From NCBI GenBank assembly GCA_015234465.1, contig JADGNA010000003.1, positions 1 to 50,815 on the forward strand: DNA of 50,815 bases, written 5' to 3'. Of this stretch, positions 1-6,889 are shown piece by piece. Under the pieces are notes generated by a model. That model did not search any database, was not told the origin of the DNA, and worked only from the letters and a program-made list of their open reading frames with translations. Each line of letters begins with the position of its first letter. Position 1 is the first letter of the stretch. Position numbers and translations under genes: made by a program. This stretch comes from Salinibacterium sp. GTDB lineage: Bacteria; Actinomycetota; Actinomycetes; Actinomycetales; Microbacteriaceae.

Positions 1-161
1 CAGCGTCCCAACGTCGAGATTGCTCGGCGGCCTTTTGCCGTCTTGCCTCATCCCAGCCGGGCTGTCCAGCCACCGCCAGGCCCCCATCGTCGGCTTTAGG
101 TCTCGTAAACTAGCAGCCGACAACCATCTCTGGCGAAGCGGTCCGAACGAGAAGACGGTAG
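1..161. other. Left edge, no supported gene
   Basis: No complete gene is visible here. On the minus strand one frame is open to the window edge with protein-like composition (a run rich in Ala, Arg, Gln and Trp after a possible GTG), so a gene downstream of the AIPR gene may begin here and continue to the left. The open stretch is too short to assign. Confidence 0.3.
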
Positions 162-1928
162 CTAGATGCGGCCATTTACTTTGAAGATTGCATCGAAGTA
201 TGCCGGCCTGAGCTTCGCACCCTTGAAAATTCGATCCCGCGCAGTCTTCCCGTCGTCGAGCTTCGAGGCGTGCAGATGGAGCAGCTTGTGCAACGCGTTG
301 AGCTCACCAGATTTCGGCGCCGACTTGAGCTGTCGCGTGGGAATGGAGTCGAAACTGGTGCGATCCTTGACGCCCGAGGAACGCAACGCATAGCCAGCCA
401 TCAGGTAGTGACGCGAGTTCGTGGCGTCCTCGGGAATGAGGCTTGCGGCGGGCGACCTCAAGTACTTGTCCACGGCTTCAGCTACATTCAACGCCTTCAG
501 GTACAACTCCTCGCTTTCGTTCTCATTGAAGACTCTCGCCCATCCCGCAGTTGAGTTGAGCAGTGTGCCTGGTCGCGCCCGCGCCGTGTCTGGTTCCAAT
601 AGACGAAATGCCATTACTGCCTGGGCTACATCGGTGATCGTCCGGGTACGACTTGCCGAGACAGCCGTCGATCTGTACTGATACCGACGACGCTCGTAGA
701 ACCATTTGGCGTGGCGAAGATACTCTTCGATGCGAATTTGCTGCTCATCGTTCGCATGGAGCTGGATGCTTGCGATGGCAGTCTGATTGTTTGTTCCCCG
801 AATGATCGCTTCACGCACATCAGGATCGGATTCGATTATCAACCTGACCAAGACCGGCTGCGACATCCGCAGATCGGTAATCTTATTGGCGAGGTCTTGT
901 TCGTGAATGACGTGTGAAGTCTGGAGACCGTTAACGATCAGGGGGTTCGTCGCCACCCAATGCAGTTCGACTGGGTCCGAGGCATGGTCAGCGAGGATCG
1001 TGATCCCGTTATTGAGCCACCAGAACTCGGTCGCGGTGTCCGTTGCGAGGGTCTCGGCGATCGCCTTATTTACTCGAACTTTCTCGCCCGCATAGTCACG
1101 GACGTTTACCGCGAAAAGCTCCTCCCGGATCACGTTCGAGCCGCTCATCCGCAGGAACTTCAGGTAGTTCGCAATCGTCACCACGCCCACGAGTGCGTTA
1201 TTGACCCTTACAGCATGCTTTTCCAGCACGAGTTCCGCTGTGAAATCGTTGCTTACACGCAGTCGAGTGACGATCTCCGAATCGCCGACGTATTCGACGA
1301 CCACTTCGCTGCCCGTAGGCAGCTTCCCTTGGAGGAACTCTTCCAGCTGGGCTCGTTTGGTCTCCATGTAGAGATCGGCGACAGCATTGGATTGAGCGGC
1401 GAAGGTCACGTACTGGACGGTGAACCGCATAACGGGCACGAACGGTGCAAGCCGTGTTCGCAGATCACGGAGCATCAGCGCTTTCTCCACGACATCGTCG
1501 TTGAAGGGAAAGGCTCGAAGTTCGGCCGCGGTCACGTTGGCTTTGAGGATAAGTTCAAGTGCACTCTGAATCTTGGGAAAGACATTCGTGTCCCATGTCG
1601 TCTCGTTCTTGGCCTGCACCACCAAGATGTCGAGCGCCACTCCTGAACGGATGCCGTCTAACGCGTTCCTTCTCTTCGTCAGACGGATCGAATCGGAGGT
1701 CACGGGCTCCTGACCATTGAGGAATATGTAGAGCGCATCGATCCCACCGTCATTCGTGGCGCCCACCAGGCCCTTCTCGGCGTCAGGCAAGCTGATTCCA
1801 TAGAGCTTCGTCGCGAGGCCCCCGGCAAATCGTTCGAAGGCGTCGTCTTCGGAGAGCGATGGGTAATTTAGGGACTGAAACTCGGAGAAATTGGCTTTCG
1901 CAATGACCTGATCCGGAGTGAGTGACAT
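162..1928 (-). CDS. AIPR-family (abortive infection phage resistance) protein
   Basis: A 588-residue protein of the AIPR type, a family linked to abortive phage infection. The family core is visible: FWWLNNGITILAD at residues 302-314 and IVNGLQTSH at 331-339. The N-terminal part carries GGIDA (Asp64) and, after a spacer, VVQAKN (Gln105, Lys107). This is the layout of a PD-(D/E)XK/Mrr-like nuclease core, so I infer a possible DNA-cleaving activity. No membrane segment or signal peptide is seen. It lies in the low-GC island with other poorly known genes and faces away from the conserved chromosome. The ATG at 1928 gives a normal AIPR N-terminus. The family call is firm; the biochemical activity is inference. 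Confidence 0.85.
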   Translation of the reverse strand: MSLTPDQVIAKANFSEFQSLNYPSLSEDDAFERFAGGLATKLYGISLPDAEKGLVGATNDGGIDALYIFLNGQEPVTSDSIRLTKRRNALDGIRSGVALDILVVQAKNETTWDTNVFPKIQSALELILKANVTAAELRAFPFNDDVVEKALMLRDLRTRLAPFVPVMRFTVQYVTFAAQSNAVADLYMETKRAQLEEFLQGKLPTGSEVVVEYVGDSEIVTRLRVSNDFTAELVLEKHAVRVNNALVGVVTIANYLKFLRMSGSNVIREELFAVNVRDYAGEKVRVNKAIAETLATDTATEFWWLNNGITILADHASDPVELHWVATNPLIVNGLQTSHVIHEQDLANKITDLRMSQPVLVRLIIESDPDVREAIIRGTNNQTAIASIQLHANDEQQIRIEEYLRHAKWFYERRRYQYRSTAVSASRTRTITDVAQAVMAFRLLEPDTARARPGTLLNSTAGWARVFNENESEELYLKALNVAEAVDKYLRSPAASLIPEDATNSRHYLMAGYALRSSGVKDRTSFDSIPTRQLKSAPKSGELNALHKLLHLHASKLDDGKTARDRIFKGAKLRPAYFDAIFKVNGRI

Positions 1929-1992
1929 TCACGAAAGATAACCGGATCGAGAGAGCCCGTGTCGTTCGCCACGCCGGTGCGACACCGCGGCG

Positions 1993-2410
1993 TCAGCACG
2001 CGTTCGCCACGTGAGCGGCGAGGGCAGAGTTCCAGCTGTCGACATATGTGCTGTTATCAGCGTGAAGGCGGTCTAGCGCCTTCCGGAACTCACATCCGCA
2101 GCTGACCGTCGCCGGCCATATCGCTGATGCGCTGGGCGAGGCCGGGGATGTACTCGTCCGGGTTTGATCCGATTGTGTCGAGACGGTCGCCGATGATCGA
2201 CACCAGTTCCTCCACAATGCCCTCGAAGAGAGTCCTAACGCGATCGGCGTCCTCGATCGTGCGGATCTCCGTCTCGATGCCCGTCCAGATATCCGCCCAC
2301 TGCGCGAAGAACTGGTGGGCGAGGGGGCGTGACGCACGAATGGGTGACACCTGGTCGTTAGCGCCGGGAGGCGTTGACGGGGAGGATGTCCCTGCCGAAT
2401 TCACCCTCAA
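1993..2410 (-). pseudogene. Small hypothetical gene, probably frameshifted
   Basis: One minus-strand frame (2090-2410) encodes a protein-like helical segment (LAHQFFAQWADIW, then ELVSIIGDRLDTI) and stops at 2090. A second frame carries on without a break with an equally protein-like end (FRKALDRLHADN to HVANAC, stop at 1993). A single-base change near 2090-2100 would join them into about 138 residues, so this looks like one gene with a frameshift. The alternative is a genuine 86-106-residue protein; a GTG at 2350 is a plausible shorter start. A strong minus-strand terminator ends about 20 bp upstream of the first ATG, leaving little room for a promoter. I recognise no domain. Confidence 0.4.
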
Positions 2411-2431
2411 CCCCGCGAAGGGCTACCCAGC

Positions 2432-2472
2432 AAAAAACGGCTGAACCACCCTTCTCCGGCGGTTCAGCCGTT
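2432..2472 (-). terminator. Rho-independent terminator after the ankyrin gene
   Basis: Perfect 12-bp inverted arms (2436-2447 and 2461-2472) with a 13-nt loop. Read on the minus strand, the stem is followed by a run of T (2432-2437). It ends transcription of the ankyrin/CFI-box gene and separates it from the small gene downstream. Confidence 0.8.
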
Positions 2473-2640
2473 CACGATGTTCAGGCCCTTGCCAGTCGGA
2501 AATGCGCGGATGGGATTCAGCGCCAGTTCCACGAAAACAACTTCCCAGGTTCCAAATGGGCTTAGCCGGGAGGTGTTCTCGTCGCCAAGAATGCCGCACC
2601 TGAGAGCGTTCGCACGGGCGCTTCCCCGCGCCACTCCTTT

Positions 2641-3681
2641 CTAGAAGCCCTCCTGGCGCAGACGCGCGACGAGCCTATTCAGAAAGCGACGACCGGCGAC
2701 GATGAACCACTTCTGACGGCCAACCGCACGCACGAGGTATGGACTCGTAACGTAGTAAATGCCGATAAAGGCGCGACCTCGGAGTGTTCGTGCCAGATGC
2801 TGATCTCTAAACTTTCGCAATACCCGCACCTCGGAGGAGTCGTATGAGCCATACACCGCCGTTGCGATGAAGCAGCCTCCTCGCCGTTGGTGTTGAGCCA
2901 AGAACTCAATGATCCTCGGATCGGGACGGTTCCCACTCTCAACCAATCCGTGTGGCGCACTTCGCCGTCCCGACGCGTAATCAAGTGCCGTCAAACCGTT
3001 GTCATCACGTACGAGGACGTCAGCCCCGTGGCGGACCAGCGAGGCAATTGCAGCCATATGATTGGGCACCAAAGCAAGGTCCTGGACCCGACGACCGGTG
3101 AAGTCGGGCAGCGCGGTGGTGTAAACCAGAGTCGACGCGTACAGGGCATCGGGGTAATGGGGGACGAAACGCCCATAGTCTGAGGCAATCATTAACGGTG
3201 TCGATCCCTGGTACCGGCTTCGCCGGTTGACGTCAGCACCAGCTCGAATTAAGGTTTCGACCATCTCAGGGTTGCCGAATTGGCAGGCCTTCAAGAGCGG
3301 CGTGTCGAACCCATCCTCACGCTCTACGTCGGCACCGCTCCGCAACAGGTATTCGACGGTGGCGGCTTGGCCGCAGCACACGGCGGTGATCAGTGCGCGC
3401 GACAGTCCCTGTTGAGAGGAGTCCTGCTTCAGAACTTCCCTAAGTACAGCTACGTTGCCAATCCCAGCGGCCCACTCCACCGGCGTGTTGTAGTGGTAAC
3501 TACTTTCGATGTCGAGGCCCGCACGAAGTAGACGAATGGCCTCATCGTCCCGCCGGTGCCAGAGCGCAAGGGCAAACTCGCGCACCTGTAGCGAGCCTTC
3601 CCGTTCAACGCCGTCTCTGGCAGCGAGCTCTGCCGTCCTCGCCAGACGGTTGTCCAACTTCGTCCAGAATTCTGTCGACAT
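2641..3681 (-). CDS. Ankyrin-repeat protein with CFI-box C-terminal domain
   Basis: From the ATG at 3681 (the longer frame to 3792 starts with Arg/Pro-rich, non-protein-like sequence) this is 346 residues. About four to five ankyrin repeats fill the middle, recognisable by TPLLKAC, TPLMIAS and the turns GADVERED, GADVNRRS and GADVLVRD. These form a protein-binding scaffold. From about residue 268 the tail has CFIATAVYGS, then EVRVLRKFRD and GRAFIGIYYVTSPY. This is the CFI-box domain found at the C-termini of many unrelated bacterial proteins, whose function is unsettled. The tail ends in a basic segment with no long hydrophobic anchor. No signal peptide is visible. It lies in the accessory island, transcribed alone and ended by the hairpin at 2432-2472. 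Its role is unknown. Confidence 0.75.
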   Translation of the reverse strand: MSTEFWTKLDNRLARTAELAARDGVEREGSLQVREFALALWHRRDDEAIRLLRAGLDIESSYHYNTPVEWAAGIGNVAVLREVLKQDSSQQGLSRALITAVCCGQAATVEYLLRSGADVEREDGFDTPLLKACQFGNPEMVETLIRAGADVNRRSRYQGSTPLMIASDYGRFVPHYPDALYASTLVYTTALPDFTGRRVQDLALVPNHMAAIASLVRHGADVLVRDDNGLTALDYASGRRSAPHGLVESGNRPDPRIIEFLAQHQRRGGCFIATAVYGSYDSSEVRVLRKFRDQHLARTLRGRAFIGIYYVTSPYLVRAVGRQKWFIVAGRRFLNRLVARLRQEGF

Positions 3682-3905
3682 CAGTTGCTCCACAATGCCC
3701 GGCAGGGCGGGCACATGGACATGGCAGCTCCCTCGCGGTCTGCGAGGCCACTGCGTGCGAGCGATAGTCGGACGTCGTTGCCGAAGTAGCACAAAAAGGA
3801 TGACCCCACAGTCCTGATGCTAGATTCCAAGACCGCTGCACTCTGATCGACACGCTCTACAAGGGTCGTCAGGTGAGTAGCAAGACTCCGGACGGCGTCG
3901 AAGCC

Positions 3906-4580
3906 TCACGACGTGTGTATGGCGAAAAGCCGCTTTAGCTTTTCCAAGTTGGCTCGGTGCTGGGGGCTCGCTGTTGAGCGCTTCCACCAGCCATTGGAGG
4001 GATGCGGCACGGCCAGATTTGTAGCGCTGGGCCGCGAGGAGAGGGAGTTCCAACTACGCTGCGCGAATTTACCCGCTGTGACCACGGTGGCGTTGGGAGC
4101 AAATTCGATTCGGGATAGCCGTTGTTGCAGGCTGGGAAGAAGCAATCGGCTTGCGGCTCGGACTCTAGGGTCGAGCATTGCGTCTATATCGTCCTCGCTA
4201 CTTTTCCGCATCCGACTCAGAAGATCCCAATCGAGGTTGGAAACTGCGGGCATGGCGGCATGGAGTTGGTATGCAGCCAGTTGCAACGGAACCTGACTAG
4301 CGTTCATTATGCCGACTCGTGCGTCACCTCCGACGTGACGAGAGGCGATTGAAAGGCCTAATGACTGCGGCGGGGAAATGGCAATGGACAAGGCGTTCAG
4401 GGCTGCTTGACCTGCTCTGCCAGATACGGGAACGCCAGTTCGGAGTTCTTCGGTATGTGGCGACTCAAACACGAGTAGAAGGTCGGCCGCCTGCCCGCCT
4501 AGTGGGACAAGATCGCGCACCACGCAACGTGCGAAACCGCCGGCACCGTCCTCGCTGAGGTACTCGTGTGTTGCCATCAT
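3906..4580 (-). CDS. Uracil-DNA-glycosylase-like protein
   Basis: 224 residues. Two motifs suggest the uracil-DNA glycosylase superfamily. The first is FESPHTEE (38-45) followed by GVPVSGRAG (49-57), which follows the spacing of the family 4/5 motif G-E-x-P-G-x-x-E-D...G-x-P-F-x-G-x-A-G. The second is VPHPSNGWW (191-199), matching the HPS motif near the end of the fold. The canonical Gly after Pro is His here, so substrate choice and even activity are uncertain. It has no Fe-S cysteine set. It begins right beside a transposase remnant on the other strand. Its island position makes a defence role thinkable, but that is inference. An N-terminal MM pair leaves the start ambiguous by one codon. 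Confidence 0.55.
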   Translation of the reverse strand: MMATHEYLSEDGAGGFARCVVRDLVPLGGQAADLLLVFESPHTEELRTGVPVSGRAGQAALNALSIAISPPQSLGLSIASRHVGGDARVGIMNASQVPLQLAAYQLHAAMPAVSNLDWDLLSRMRKSSEDDIDAMLDPRVRAASRLLLPSLQQRLSRIEFAPNATVVTAGKFAQRSWNSLSSRPSATNLAVPHPSNGWWKRSTASPQHRANLEKLKRLFAIHTS

Positions 4581-4599
4581 TTGAGGTTAGCCTCCGTTC

Positions 4600-5085
4600 G
4601 TGCAGTCCAGAGCGTTCGCTGTCTTTCGGAGGCGAGCATCTCGCCACGGATCGAGACGCCATCTGAATCCTCCCAACTCGGGCCCCAGCCACCCATTCAA
4701 AGGCAAGACCGTCACCATCGAAGGTGACATCACCGCCGACAAGAACCCCGGCGGGCTGCGACGCGAACAGTACCTGGTGTACGGCACCGAACTCTGGCGC
4801 AAGGTCTACGGCCTGCGCAACAGCGTCGAGTCGGTGAACCGCAACGTCAAACGCGTGCAGCACGGCGACTTGCAGAACGCGGACAACCGTCGCGTGCGTG
4901 GCAATACCTTCACCTACGTCGTCGCGACCCTCGCCGCCGTCTGCGAGAACCTGCGCAAAATCCTCAGCTTCATAAAACAACATCTAGCGACCCGGGCTGT
5001 GACCTCAAAGAACGCCGATGTCGCTGCGCTCTACTGGGCACCCGATATCGCGACCACCGAGATGGAAGCACCCCTGCGCACCTAG
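4600..5085 (+). pseudogene. Transposase-like C-terminal remnant
   Basis: The open frame covers 161 residues, but only the part from about 4690 looks coherent. The segment with LYG-like VYGTELW, then GLRNSVESVNRNVKR, RRVRGNTF and ENLRKILSF resembles the C-terminal end of DDE transposases common in actinobacteria: a conserved Arg-Asn...Glu-Ser-x-Asn helix followed by a Leu/Ala-rich helix. The catalytic N-terminal half is missing, and the first ~30 residues read as random sequence. I take it as the leftover of an insertion sequence. No flanking inverted repeats were identified. It marks past mobility in this island. Confidence 0.6.
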
Positions 5086-5136
5086 CGGCTCTCGCGGCCC
5101 ACCAACAAATGCAGCTCCAGCACGGCAGGGAGCACC

Positions 5137-5164
5137 AGCGCGCCTGAAAACTCTCAGGCGCGCT
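5137..5164 (+). terminator. Hairpin terminator after the transposase remnant
   Basis: 11-bp perfect arms (5137-5147 and 5154-5164) with a 6-nt loop, followed on the plus strand by a moderately T-rich stretch (GTTTGTCGTT). It is probably the original terminator of the transposase gene. Confidence 0.55.
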
Positions 5165-5249
5165 GTTTGTCGTTAACGCCCGCACTCGAATCCCGCCCGA
5201 AGCTGCGAGATTCATCCAGTCCGCACTCGACGTTCCCCTTCGGGGCACG

Positions 5250-5288
5250 AAAAAGGGCCGGCACCCAGATGATTCTGGTTGCCGGCCC
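5250..5288 (-). terminator. Terminator of the tRNA-Leu transcript
   Basis: On the minus strand a GC-rich stem of about 15 bp (outer arms 5280-5288 and 5255-5263, inner arms CCAGA/TCTGG) is followed by five T residues (5250-5254). It lies 44 bp beyond the tRNA 3' end, as expected for a single-tRNA transcript. Confidence 0.8.
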
Positions 5289-5298
5289 AATTCTCTGA

Positions 5299-5316
5299 AC
5301 AATCTGCGTAGATTGT
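5299..5316. repeat. Inverted repeat beside the tRNA 3' end
   Basis: Seven-bp perfect arms (ACAATCT 5299-5305, AGATTGT 5310-5316) with loop GCGT, just outside the tRNA-Leu 3' end. It partly overlaps a second copy of the tRNA 3' terminal 9-mer (5314-5322). It could be an integrase core remnant. Confidence 0.35.
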
Positions 5317-5331
5317 CCGAAGTAGCCTTCG

Positions 5332-5416
5332 TGTCCGAAGGGGGACTTGAACCCCCACGCCCTATACGGGCACTAGCACCTCAAGCTAGCGCGTCTACCA
5401 ATTCCGCCATCCGGAC
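5332..5416 (-). tRNA. tRNA-Leu (anticodon GAG)
   Basis: An 85-nt cloverleaf. The 7-bp acceptor stem pairs GTCCGGA with TTCGGAC, and the discriminator A is encoded at 5332. The T arm is GGGGG-TTCAAGT-CCCCC. The anticodon stem CTAGC/GCTAG holds loop TTGAGGT with anticodon GAG at 5382-5380. A long variable arm typical of class II leucine tRNAs is present. No CCA is encoded. The gene forms the border between the low-GC island (3' side) and conserved chromosome. Confidence 0.95.
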
Positions 5417-5447
5417 CGGATGTCTGTCGCTTGCGCAACGAGGTACG

Positions 5448-5453
5448 ACTTTA
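5448..5453 (-). promoter_or_regulatory. Possible -10 box of tRNA-Leu
   Basis: TAAAGT fits TANNNT and lies 31 bp upstream of the mature tRNA 5' end, leaving a normal 5' leader for RNase P. No clear -35 element is seen. Confidence 0.3.
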
Positions 5454-5505
5454 GCATGATCCGAGACCCCCTTTTGCACATCGGACGCGCCGCGCCCTCG
5501 GGCGA

Positions 5506-5511
5506 TAGCGT
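5506..5511 (+). promoter_or_regulatory. -10 box, leaderless start of the M20 gene
   Basis: TAGCGT (TANNNT) followed by six bases (GGAGGC) and the ATG at 5518. The Shine-Dalgarno-like GGAGG is only one base from the ATG, too close to work, so a leaderless transcript starting at the ATG is the better reading. Confidence 0.45.
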
Positions 5512-5517
5512 GGAGGC

Positions 5518-6822
5518 ATGACGACTGAGGCGCAACTCGACGAGACGGCCATCATCGCGCGGGACCTGATCCGCTTCGACACCACGAACTACGGTGAGGG
5601 CAGGTCCAACGGCGAGACGGATGCTGCGGAGTATGTCGGCCAGAAACTCGTCGAACTCGGTCTCGAGCCGCTCATGTTCGAGGGGGCGCCCGGCCGCACA
5701 AGCGTCATCGCCCAGGTGAAGGGGCACGACTCGAGCAAGGGCAAGCTCGTCGTGCACGGCCACCTCGACGTCGTTCCCGCGGTGGCCGACAACTGGAGCG
5801 TCGACCCCTTCGAGGGCGTCATCAAAGACGGGATGCTGTGGGGGCGCGGCGCCGTCGACATGAAGAACATGGACGCCATGATCCTCACCGCCCTCGGCGA
5901 CATCCTGAAGTCGGGGGAGCGGCCCGCCCGCGACCTCGTCGTCGCATTCTTCGCCGACGAGGAGGCGGGCGGCGTGTTCGGTTCCGGCTATCTCGTGCGC
6001 GAGCATCCGGAACTCTTCGAGGGGGCCACCGAGGCCATCAGCGAGGTCGGCGGCTACTCCATCACGGTCGGCGACAAGCGCGCCTACCTGCTGCAAACGG
6101 GGGAGAAGGCGCTCATCTGGGCCAAGCTCGTCGCCCGCGGCACGGCCGGGCATGGCTCGCGCATCCATCCTGACAACGCCATCACCCGCCTGGCGGAAGC
6201 CGTCGCCAAGGTCGGCAAGCTCGAGTGGCCCGTTCGCCTCACCGACACGACCGAACAGCTGCTGGGCGAGATCGCCCGCATCCTCGGCGTCGACCCGCAG
6301 CGCGTCGGCCCCGACGAGCTCGCCCTCGCGACCGGCACCGCCTCCAACTGGATTCAGGCCTCGCTGCGCAACACCGCCAACCCGACCATGCTCGCCTCCG
6401 GCTACAAGCACAACGTCATCCCCGACACGGCCGAGGCGGCCCTCGACATCCGGGCGTTCCCTGGTGAAGAAGATGCCGTCCTGGCCGCGATTCAGGATGC
6501 CGTCGGCCCCGACATCGAGGTCGTCACGTCCTTCCGCGACGTCGGCACCGAGACGACCTTCGACGGTTCCCTGGTCGACGCCGTCAAGGCCACCCTGGAG
6601 CGCCACGACCCCGGCGCGCCCGTGTTGCCCTACCTGCTGGCGGCCGGCACCGACAACAAGGCGCTCAGCAAGCTCGGCATCCGTGGCTTCGGCTTCGCGC
6701 CCCTCAAGCTGCCGGCCGACCTGGACTTTCCGGGCATGTTCCACGGCGTCGACGAGCGGGTACCGCTCGACTCGCTCGTGTTCGGGCGGCGCGTGCTTCG
6801 GGACCTGTTGCTGGAATACTAG
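5518..6822 (+). CDS. M20-family metallopeptidase
   Basis: 434 residues, a full-length M20 zinc hydrolase (ArgE/DapE/carboxypeptidase-like). Motifs in order: HGHLDVVPA, with metal ligand His82 and catalytic-side Asp84; GRGAVDMKN, with bridging Asp114; and FADEEAGG, with catalytic Glu148 and metal ligand Glu149. The dimerisation lid falls in the middle (HGSRIHPDNAI). No signal peptide, so a cytosolic amidase or peptidase trimming N-acyl amino acids or small peptides is likely; the exact substrate cannot be read. The ATG at 5518 sits at a leaderless-type start. It is followed by uppP after a hairpin-forming intergenic repeat. Confidence 0.9.
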   Translation: MTTEAQLDETAIIARDLIRFDTTNYGEGRSNGETDAAEYVGQKLVELGLEPLMFEGAPGRTSVIAQVKGHDSSKGKLVVHGHLDVVPAVADNWSVDPFEGVIKDGMLWGRGAVDMKNMDAMILTALGDILKSGERPARDLVVAFFADEEAGGVFGSGYLVREHPELFEGATEAISEVGGYSITVGDKRAYLLQTGEKALIWAKLVARGTAGHGSRIHPDNAITRLAEAVAKVGKLEWPVRLTDTTEQLLGEIARILGVDPQRVGPDELALATGTASNWIQASLRNTANPTMLASGYKHNVIPDTAEAALDIRAFPGEEDAVLAAIQDAVGPDIEVVTSFRDVGTETTFDGSLVDAVKATLERHDPGAPVLPYLLAAGTDNKALSKLGIRGFGFAPLKLPADLDFPGMFHGVDERVPLDSLVFGRRVLRDLLLEY

Positions 6823-6832
6823 ATCGGTTGCC

Positions 6833-6868
6833 GGGTTTCGATACGGCGCTGGCGCGCCTACTCAACCC
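6833..6868. repeat. Palindromic intergenic element
   Basis: A nested inverted repeat: outer arms GGGTT (6833-6837) and AACCC (6864-6868), inner arms GGCGC (6845-6849) and GCGCC (6854-6858), loop TGGC. The sequence type (GGGTTTCGATACG...CTACTCAACCC) is one I associate with dispersed intergenic repeats in Microbacteriaceae genomes. There is no T tract, so it is not a classical terminator. Confidence 0.5.
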
Positions 6869-6889
6869 ACCGAATCGACAGGGAGTCCC

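Noticed and set aside
4465-4983. Minus-strand frame over the transposase remnant
   Set aside because: The opposite strand carries the recognisable transposase end; this frame shows no motif.
5395-6744. Long minus-strand open frame opposite the M20 gene
   Set aside because: A shadow of the GC-rich M20 coding frame; composition (Gly, Asp, Arg, Val) and lack of motifs show no real protein.
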